Shown in pieces: positions 56,699 to 64,000 of a stretch of 64,000 nucleotides of DNA. Position numbers and translations under genes: made by a program. How positions within the stretch are numbered: position 1 is the stretch's first letter; every line of letters begins with the position of its first letter. This DNA comes from Atlanticothrix silvestris CENA357 (GTDB taxonomy: Bacteria; Cyanobacteriota; Cyanobacteriia; Cyanobacteriales; Nostocaceae). The DNA lies in contig NZ_JAECZB010000003.1 in the NCBI RefSeq assembly GCF_016056295.1, positions 1-64,000 on the forward strand, in the 5' to 3' direction. The notes beneath the pieces were generated by a model, which saw only the letters and a list, made by a program, of their open reading frames with translations, ran no database searches and was not told the DNA's origin.

Positions 56699-57490
56699 TT
56701 AAAGCCAACCGCGCAAGCGATAGACAAAACTACCAATATATTCTTTTAAGGCGCTAGTAAATTGGTTGAGGTTGTCGCTATCAGGTAATAAACTCAGTAT
56801 AGCGGCTTTGGGGGTGCTGCCCAGTTCTTTGATATCGCCTTGAGTGACTAGAAAGTCAGTAGGTGCAGGAATCACATCAACACCTTGACGCTGAAAAATT
56901 TTTAGCGATCGCGGCATGTGCATTGCTGAAGTTACCAATAATATCCGATTAATGCCACGAGTTTCTAAAATTTTCTTGACATTTACTGCATTTTGATATG
57001 TGTTGAAAGAATCAGGCTCTTGGACAATTGCTTCCGGTGGTATACCAATAGACGTGAGTATTGTTGCCATATCTGCCGATTCTGATGAGCCACTGCCACG
57101 CCAATTGATGCGACCACCACTAAGAATAATTATCGGAGCTTTTTTTTGGCGATATAGTTGAGCAGCATAAATTACACGATCACCCGATTCACTTAAATCA
57201 ACAGTTGGTCTTGGGGGAGAAGCCGATTTAATTGCACCACCCAAAACTACGATTGCTTCGGCATTAGGTATTGGGTCAAGAGGGAGATTTTGCCACTCTA
57301 GCGATCGCGCCAGGGATTTAGCCACCCAAACATTACTACAAACAAGCAATAAAGTTAGAGATAAGGCGATCGCTCCTGCTGCAATACGTGGTCTTTTCCA
57401 CAGCGTTATCAATGCCACTACCAAGCTCACGCTAGCTAGTCCCAATGGATAAACAAACAGTGGTAGTAATTTGGAAAGATATAAAAACAT
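56699..57490 (-). CDS. YdcF/ElyC-family (DUF218) membrane protein
   Basis: Two N-terminal membrane helices (LLPLFVYPLGLASVSLVVAL and IAAGAIALSLTLLLVCSNVW) are followed by the DUF218 domain: NAEAIVVLGGAIKSASPP, PIIILSGGRINWRGSG, NTYQNAVNVKKILETRG and RILLVTSAMHMPRSLKIFQRQ in outline. Related ElyC and SanA proteins act in envelope or peptidoglycan-precursor homeostasis. The precise reaction is unknown. Confidence 0.9.
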   Translation of the reverse strand: MFLYLSKLLPLFVYPLGLASVSLVVALITLWKRPRIAAGAIALSLTLLLVCSNVWVAKSLARSLEWQNLPLDPIPNAEAIVVLGGAIKSASPPRPTVDLSESGDRVIYAAQLYRQKKAPIIILSGGRINWRGSGSSESADMATILTSIGIPPEAIVQEPDSFNTYQNAVNVKKILETRGINRILLVTSAMHMPRSLKIFQRQGVDVIPAPTDFLVTQGDIKELGSTPKAAILSLLPDSDNLNQFTSALKEYIGSFVYRLRGWL

Positions 57491-57520
57491 ACTTGATTAT
57501 GGAGCATTGGGCATTGGGAA

Positions 57521-57592
57521 AGAAGGGGTAAGGGGGAAAGGGGAAGGGTTAAAGGGGAGATTTTTTCATCCTTTACCCTTTAACTTTTTCCC
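57521..57592. repeat. dispersed purine-rich inverted repeat, copy 2
   Basis: GGGGTAAGGGGGAAAGGGG on the left and CATCCTTTACCCTTTAACTT on the right form an imperfect inverted repeat, matching the element at 1-60. Confidence 0.65.
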
Positions 57593-57615
57593 ATATTGCT
57601 GCTCTCGCTACCTCT

Positions 57616-58119
57616 CTACCTTTCCCAAAACTTAAAATTAACGCTTCCACGAGTACGACGATAACGGCGGACAGGTCTTCTTTTTTGCTGTTTAGTGACC
57701 CTATCGCTAATTTGTTCATCTGCGGCTTCTTCTACAGTTTCAACTGGTAGCTGAGTTCTAGTTTCTTCTTTACTTCCCCACCAAGCAATAATCCAGCCCC
57801 CGCCCATAGCAGCTATTGCACCCAGCAAAATACTCATGGGCGCAGGATATCCCAAAAACACAAAGCCCAGCAAGAAAAATAACCAGTACTTTAATGCTGC
57901 GTCAATGCCATCAGATGAAGCAACAGATGGAGGTTGGGGACTATTTCTGCTGGCATTTGTGATCCAGCCTAAAGTGAAACCACCAATAATGCCTAGAAAT
58001 ATACTCAAGGATAGAGGAGAACCTGTCATCGACAATATTAAGATTAAAAATGCCCCAAATATCAGCTGAGTAAGAAAGCTAGGAGAAATACTCAGAAAGT
58101 CATTGTTTTTTGGTGCCAT
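57616..58119 (-). CDS. hypothetical membrane protein (167 aa)
   Basis: Four predicted helices in two hairpins: QLIFGAFLILILSM and LSIFLGIIGGFTLGWI, then ALKYWLFFLLGFVFLGY and SILLGAIAAMGGGWIIAWW. They are followed by an acidic linker and a very basic end (KQQKRRPVRRYRRTRG). I know no function. It starts 13 bases after the upstream kinase gene and is probably in its operon. Confidence 0.75.
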   Translation of the reverse strand: MAPKNNDFLSISPSFLTQLIFGAFLILILSMTGSPLSLSIFLGIIGGFTLGWITNASRNSPQPPSVASSDGIDAALKYWLFFLLGFVFLGYPAPMSILLGAIAAMGGGWIIAWWGSKEETRTQLPVETVEEAADEQISDRVTKQQKRRPVRRYRRTRGSVNFKFWER

Positions 58120-58132
58120 AAGGTAAAAACAG

Positions 58133-59677
58133 CTATTGGCGAATTATTTTGTTTAATTGTGATTCTTGTGGTTGAGTTGTGTCCCAAACCTGAGTGTATG
58201 GTTTTTCGGAATCAGTGGAGGGTTCAGCTTGCTGTATTTGTGATGCTAATAAATCGACAGTAGCATCAGCAATATCGCCAGTACGATTGACAAGGCGCTC
58301 TTTTATAACTTCTACAGGTGCTGTGCAGTAGATGATTTTTAGAGGAATTTGGTACTTTTCGGCTTGCTCAATCACTTCTTGCCGTAGCTGTTGTCGGTCA
58401 TATTTAGCATCTAAAATTACTGAAAAACCTTGATTAGCTAGTATAGTCCCCAATTCTAACAACCGTGCATAGGTTTTCTGGGTCATTTCGGCTGTGTATA
58501 AATCATCTCCACCACGTTCAGATAAGGGAATTCCTCCTAGATGTTTTCGCACTGCATCGGAGCGAATGTGAATTGCTGCCAGTTGACGAGCTAAATATTT
58601 TGCTGTTGTACTTTTCCCAGAACCTGACAATCCCGACATTAAAATCAGTTGTCCTTGTTTGGGTTTAGTGTATTCCCAAGCCAGTTTGTAGTATTTAGCT
58701 GCGGTTTTTGCTGCTTCTTCTTTGACCGTCGTTGGTACACCAGGGTCATCTAATAAAAAGGAAGTTACTTTTGCCCTGACATAAGACTGACGGTTTAAAT
58801 ATATGGGTAATACTTGTAATCCTTCCCAATCACCAGTCTGCTCTATATAAGTATTCAAATACGCATTACTCAAGTCTTTTCGTTGCTGTGCTTCGAGATC
58901 CATCACAGCATAGGCAATGTCGAACATCACATCGACAAAGCGAAACGGCTCATTAAATTCAATGCAATCGAACAGCAGAATTTGATCTTGCCACAGAGCT
59001 ATATTTCGCAGGTGCAAGTCTCCATGGCATTCACGAATATAGTCGTTTTGCATTCTGCTTTGAAATAGCTCTTGTCTTTCAGCAAAAAAACGCTCGGTGT
59101 ATGCTTTTGTTTCGTCAAACTGCACCTGTGTCTGAGGCCCACCAATATATTTTTCGGTTTGCTCATAATTTTCGTCAAATGCAGCTCGAACTTGAAAAAC
59201 TTCGCCAAAACTCCTAATGTAGTCATTAGTTGTGGTTTTAGCATGATATTGAGCCACTACCCGCCCCAACTCCTCTAGGTGTGTCTCATTTAACTTACCT
59301 TGTTCAAAAAGGTTGCTAAAAAGTGACTCTTGAGGAAACTGACGCATCTTCAGCACGTATTCTACAGGCTCACCAGTTCCACCGAGATGGTATTGCTCCC
59401 CTATTTGAGTTGCAGGTAAAACTTCCAAATACAATTCGGCTGCTCCCCGCTGATTCAGGCGCAACTCTTCCTGACAAAAATGTTGTCGCTTCTCTAAGGT
59501 AGAAAAGTCTAAAAAACCAAAATTTGCAGGCTTTTTGATTTTATAGGCATAATCTCCAGTCAACAGCACATAAGAAATGTGAGTTTGTACCAGTTGAATG
59601 GGTTCTGTTACCGCATGGGGATAAAATCCAGGCTGCAACATTTGCTCAATTAAAGCTGGAAGGGTCGCTTCTGTCAT
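58133..59677 (-). CDS. two-domain protein: aminoglycoside-phosphotransferase-like plus P-loop kinase
   Basis: Residues 1-330 resemble the APH/kinase fold (LLTGDYAYKIKKP, then ECHGDLHLRNIALWQDQILLFDCIEF with the catalytic Asp and metal ligands). Residues 340-514 are a small-molecule P-loop kinase: LILMSGLSGSGKSTTAKYLA, IHIRSDAVRKHL and LVNRTGDIADAT. The fusion is conserved across bacteria and usually annotated as an AAA-family ATPase or bifunctional kinase, with substrates unknown. GAGGAAA lies before ATG 59677. Confidence 0.88.
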   Translation of the reverse strand: MTEATLPALIEQMLQPGFYPHAVTEPIQLVQTHISYVLLTGDYAYKIKKPANFGFLDFSTLEKRQHFCQEELRLNQRGAAELYLEVLPATQIGEQYHLGGTGEPVEYVLKMRQFPQESLFSNLFEQGKLNETHLEELGRVVAQYHAKTTTNDYIRSFGEVFQVRAAFDENYEQTEKYIGGPQTQVQFDETKAYTERFFAERQELFQSRMQNDYIRECHGDLHLRNIALWQDQILLFDCIEFNEPFRFVDVMFDIAYAVMDLEAQQRKDLSNAYLNTYIEQTGDWEGLQVLPIYLNRQSYVRAKVTSFLLDDPGVPTTVKEEAAKTAAKYYKLAWEYTKPKQGQLILMSGLSGSGKSTTAKYLARQLAAIHIRSDAVRKHLGGIPLSERGGDDLYTAEMTQKTYARLLELGTILANQGFSVILDAKYDRQQLRQEVIEQAEKYQIPLKIIYCTAPVEVIKERLVNRTGDIADATVDLLASQIQQAEPSTDSEKPYTQVWDTTQPQESQLNKIIRQ

Positions 59678-59707
59678 CTTTTTCCTCAGCGGTTCAAATA
59701 CAAAAAA

Positions 59708-59727
59708 ACCAGGAGTTTTCTCCTGGT
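59708..59727 (-). terminator. Rho-independent terminator of rplY
   Basis: Read on the minus strand, ACCAGGAG-AAAA-CTCCTGGT is followed by a run of seven T. It lies 33 bases after the rplY stop. Confidence 0.9.
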
Positions 59728-59759
59728 ATCATCAAAAATTATCACATACTTTCTGTAGT

Positions 59760-60374
59760 TTAAGAGGCTGTTTCGCTCTCGCTCTGTGCGGATGCTGTTT
59801 CGTCGTCAGCCTCTGAGACTCGCGGTGGTAAAACATTGACAACCAGTTGGTCTGTTCCCCCTAAAACTGTCACACCTTCAGGTAATGACAACTCATTTAT
59901 ATGCAAACTGTCACCAACCTTCAAATTAGAGACATCAACTTCAATTGCTTCTGGGATATTCTCAGGTGAACAACTTACTTGCAATTCGTTGATGACGGTA
60001 TCTAACAAACCGCCTTCTTGTTTAACACCAATAGCTTCTCCCACAAAACGCAGCCGTACTTCTACGTTGGTGTCACCATGACCGGCAACAGCAAAAAAGC
60101 TGAGGTGGTAAGGCGTACCTTTTGCTGGATGGATTTGAAGCTCCCGTAACAGAGCTTTGCCTTGCCAAGGTACGTCGGTAACTTTTAAGTCAATCAAGGT
60201 ATTGTTGACTGAAGCTCTTTTGAGCAAACGTTCAACAGTTTTAGCATTAATGGTCAAAGAGATTGACTCTGTACCCTTGTGACCATATAAATTTGCGGGT
60301 ATTTCTCCAGAACGGCGCAAAGCTTTGGGCTTACTGCCTTCTGGTCGCTTTTGACATTCGACTGTAATAGCCAT
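59760..60374 (-). CDS. rplY: 50S ribosomal protein bL25 (CTC form)
   Basis: The N-terminal 5S-rRNA-binding L25 domain is [29 protein letters not shown] and later [16 protein letters not shown]. The C-terminal TL5/CTC extension ([17 protein letters not shown] to LVVNVLPPR) gives 204 residues, the long form common in cyanobacteria. It is a component of the large subunit. The start codon ATG 60374 is preceded directly by heptamer repeats and no Shine-Dalgarno. The upstream gene on the same strand is purA, 173 bases away. Confidence 0.95.
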   Translation of the reverse strand: MAITVECQKRPEGSKPKALRRSGEIPANLYGHKGTESISLTINAKTVERLLKRASVNNTLIDLKVTDVPWQGKALLRELQIHPAKGTPYHLSFFAVAGHGDTNVEVRLRFVGEAIGVKQEGGLLDTVINELQVSCSPENIPEAIEVDVSNLKVGDSLHINELSLPEGVTVLGGTDQLVVNVLPPRVSEADDETASAQSESETAS

Positions 60375-60375
60375 A

Positions 60376-60466
60376 TCAGTTATTAGTTGTCAGTTGTTAG
60401 TTGTCAGTTGTTAGTTGTCAGTTGTTAGTTGTTAGTTGTCAGTTGTTAGTTGTCAGTTGTCAGTTG
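60376..60466. repeat. TTAGTTGTCAG tandem repeats abutting rplY
   Basis: About thirteen heptamers (GTTAGTT / GTCAGTT) run from two bases ahead of the rplY start codon to 60466. Read in the gene's sense they are CAACTGACAACTAAC, as in front of miaA. Confidence 0.88.
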
Positions 60467-60547
60467 CTTTTTTATTTAAGGCTATTGTTTAATGAACTAA
60501 CTACGGACTTCCCGCAAGGAGTTTTAAAACCTAGCACTGAGCAATGA

Positions 60548-62457
<1,910 letters not shown>

Positions 62458-63501
62458 ATGGCTTTATATGCTGAATTACATAGACACCTGGGGGGATCAG
62501 TCGTTCCCCGTGTATTGTGGCGGTACTTTGAGCGCCATGCGACAGATTTAATTGCTCGTTTTGCTGAATATTCAGAGTTTGAAGATTTTTACACCCGTCC
62601 CCGTAATACATTAGATGAGTATTTAGAATTACATACCCTAGTAGAAAGTGTACAAACTGTAGAGACGTTGCCTTACTTTATCTATCGTTTGCTACGGGGC
62701 GCTTATATTTTTGAAAATTTGGCATATCTAGAACTGCGCTACACTCCTTATTTACGGACACCTGAGCATCTGAGTCAACCTGAGCGAATTGACAAGATGG
62801 CAGAAATTGTGGAAGTTGTAGGCAAAGCTAGTCATTTGCCAGAATATCCCATTGTGACTAGCCAAATTCTCTGTATGCACACCCGTCTACCATTAGAGGT
62901 AAATCGGGCGATTATTGATTTGGCAGTGCAGAATAAACAGTACGTTTGTGGGATAGATGTAGCAGGCGGCGATCGCTATTATGAAGAACGACTAGACGAA
63001 TGGATTAGCTTGTATGATTATGCGCGATCACTAGGCGTTAACACTACAGGACATCTGTACGAAACTACCGCTGGTTGCTACCCGCAATTGTTACCTTATC
63101 TGATGCGAATCGGTCACGGCATCCAAATTCCTCTGTTATATCCAGAGTTGCTAGCAGATGTAGCAAGACGTGGCCAATGCTTAGAAGTTTGTCCCACAAC
63201 TTACCTCAAAACAGGCACTTTAGAAGATATCCGTCAACTGAAATTAGTTTTTGACCAGTGTTTTGATGCTGGGGTAGATATCGCTATTTGTACCGATAAC
63301 GCCGGTTTGCACAATGTGCGTTTACCTTTTGAGTATGAAAATCTTTTGACTTACGACATTATTAGTTTTGGGCAATTGCAAGCTTGTCAAAATGCAGCTT
63401 TTCGTCACGCCTTTGCTTGGCCTTACGCTCAACCCCCTGCATCCCTTTTAAGTGGTTTGCTGAAGCCTGAATCTCCTAAAGTTTTGGCAATGAGGGATTA
63501 A
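62458..63501 (+). CDS. adenosine deaminase-like metal hydrolase
   Basis: A TIM-barrel deaminase of the ADA family. The metal His pair is ELHRHLGGS (about residue 7-10). TGHLYETTAG replaces the usual HAGE motif but keeps His and Glu at its ends. RIGHGIQ, CPTTYLKTG (for CPTSNxxT) and CTDNAGLH (for STDDP) follow. The Zn Asp is kept, but the second Asp of the TDDP motif is Asn and the Pro is Ala. The substrate may therefore differ from adenosine, for example N6-modified adenine nucleosides. It is monocistronic, with no neighbouring purine gene except divergent purA. Confidence 0.82.
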   Translation: MALYAELHRHLGGSVVPRVLWRYFERHATDLIARFAEYSEFEDFYTRPRNTLDEYLELHTLVESVQTVETLPYFIYRLLRGAYIFENLAYLELRYTPYLRTPEHLSQPERIDKMAEIVEVVGKASHLPEYPIVTSQILCMHTRLPLEVNRAIIDLAVQNKQYVCGIDVAGGDRYYEERLDEWISLYDYARSLGVNTTGHLYETTAGCYPQLLPYLMRIGHGIQIPLLYPELLADVARRGQCLEVCPTTYLKTGTLEDIRQLKLVFDQCFDAGVDIAICTDNAGLHNVRLPFEYENLLTYDIISFGQLQACQNAAFRHAFAWPYAQPPASLLSGLLKPESPKVLAMRD

Positions 63502-63517
63502 ATTGATGGAAAAGTAA

Positions 63518-63575
63518 GTTCGTAGTAAGGACTTCAGTCCTGCTTTTTCTAAGTACTAAAGTGCTTACTACAAAC
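63518..63575. repeat. MITE-like palindromic element, copy 2 (58 bp)
   Basis: It starts GTTCGTAGTAAG and ends CTTACTACAAAC, an 11-of-12 inverted repeat. Inside are AGGACTTCAGTCCT and the near-palindrome AAGTACTAAAGTGCTT. The same element is at 34097-34152. Confidence 0.85.
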
Positions 63576-63607
63576 CCTCAAAATTAACATCAACAAGTTG
63601 AATTTAA

Positions 63608-63943
63608 TTAAGCAGCAACACCTTCTGTAGCACCACCAGCTGTTTTCCAGGCGGTAAAACCACCTTCAATTTCAGCGACATCAGTAAACCCAGCTTCGCG
63701 CAATAATTGTGCAGCATGGGTTGATTGTTCGTCGTTATCGCCATAAATATAGATATGGCGTTTCGTATGCAAGGCAGATTTGGCTCGCTGTACCAAGTCT
63801 TCTAAGGAGATAGGTATTGCCCCAGTGATATGACCGTCATTGTAAGTATGGCGATCGCGCACGTCAATAATTGTAAAAGCTGGTTGACCCCATTCCAAAC
63901 GAGACTTTAGATCATGAACATCAGCTACTAAATTAGTACTCAT
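63608..63943 (-). CDS. rhodanese-fold protein without the catalytic cysteine
   Basis: A single rhodanese domain: FTIIDVRDRHTYNDGHITGA, IPISLEDL, and the C-terminal HAAQLLREAGFTDVAEIEGG then FTAWKTAGG. The active-site loop, where a Cys normally follows the strand YxYC, reads IYIYGDNDEQSTH, so sulfurtransfer by the usual mechanism is not possible. Such Cys-less rhodaneses are thought to bind or regulate. It is monocistronic, opposite the MITE-like element. Confidence 0.9.
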   Translation of the reverse strand: MSTNLVADVHDLKSRLEWGQPAFTIIDVRDRHTYNDGHITGAIPISLEDLVQRAKSALHTKRHIYIYGDNDEQSTHAAQLLREAGFTDVAEIEGGFTAWKTAGGATEGVAA

Positions 63944-64000
63944 CAGCTTTTCTTGCTTATACCTTAATCAGCAATCTATCAAAAATCCCTATTCGATTGA

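Overview
The window looks like chromosome from a filamentous, Nostoc-type (Nostocales) cyanobacterium. The reasons are the very frequent HIP1 palindrome GCGATCGC, short tandem heptamer repeats, many dispersed palindromic intergenic repeats, and cyanobacterium-typical genes: a ferredoxin-thioredoxin reductase variable chain, a LabA-like NYN protein, an RRM-type RNA-binding protein, two Uma2 proteins, a pentapeptide-repeat protein and a CcbP-like calcium protein. I cannot name a species from sequence alone. No rRNA, tRNA or CRISPR array was recognised.

Layout. 0.1-6.7 kb: a conserved hypothetical, a pentapeptide-repeat protein, a truncated IS5-type transposase, gyrB (minus strand) with a decayed second copy of its 5' end behind it, miaA, and a Uma2 protein. 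7.4-12 kb: a receiver gene and a PAS-GGDEF gene separated only by an in-frame stop, a patatin-like lipase with an inserted module, a hexapeptide acetyltransferase, a CcbP-like protein and a second Uma2. 12.1-15.7 kb: a Tat-exported flavin amine oxidase gene split by a complete 1933-bp ISKra4-like element with 26-bp inverted repeats and a 9-bp target duplication. 16.0-20.1 kb: a copper module with a MerR-type promoter, a DUF305 remnant, a CopZ-like chaperone, a CopA ATPase, a membrane-anchored cupredoxin and a convergent MerR regulator. 20.4-22.7 kb: a Rieske oxygenase and glyoxalase II.

23.2-34.1 kb is a surface-glycan cluster on the plus strand: GT2, GT4, an MsbA-type ABC exporter, GT4, a GT10 fucosyltransferase-like enzyme, three tandem paralogous DxD glycosyltransferase-like genes and one more DxD protein. 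The exporter carries a C-terminal extension that looks like a histidine-kinase DHp helical hairpin, followed by a degenerate second copy, and has no kinase ATPase domain. I consider this the most unusual protein in the window. A 1207-residue hybrid histidine kinase with three receivers is convergent with the cluster's downstream end. The proposal that the kinase signals to the exporter is inference.

38-47 kb: a lone Dpp/Opp-type permease, phosphofructokinase, a LabA-like protein, an OmpR-type two-component pair, small membrane proteins, a relic of an ELWxxDGT-repeat protein and a secreted HAF-repeat PEP-CTERM protein. 47-64 kb: mainly housekeeping and conserved cyanobacterial genes, including an RNA-binding protein, GNAT, a beta-propeller, an SDR/LysR divergent pair with a palindromic operator candidate, an NfeD/SPFH pair, a PP2C phosphatase, ftrV, a YdcF-like protein, a two-domain kinase, rplY, purA, an adenosine-deaminase-like enzyme and a Cys-less rhodanese. 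Heptamer repeats abut the start codons of both miaA and rplY. Two copies of a 56-58 bp MITE-like element lie at 34.1 and 63.5 kb.
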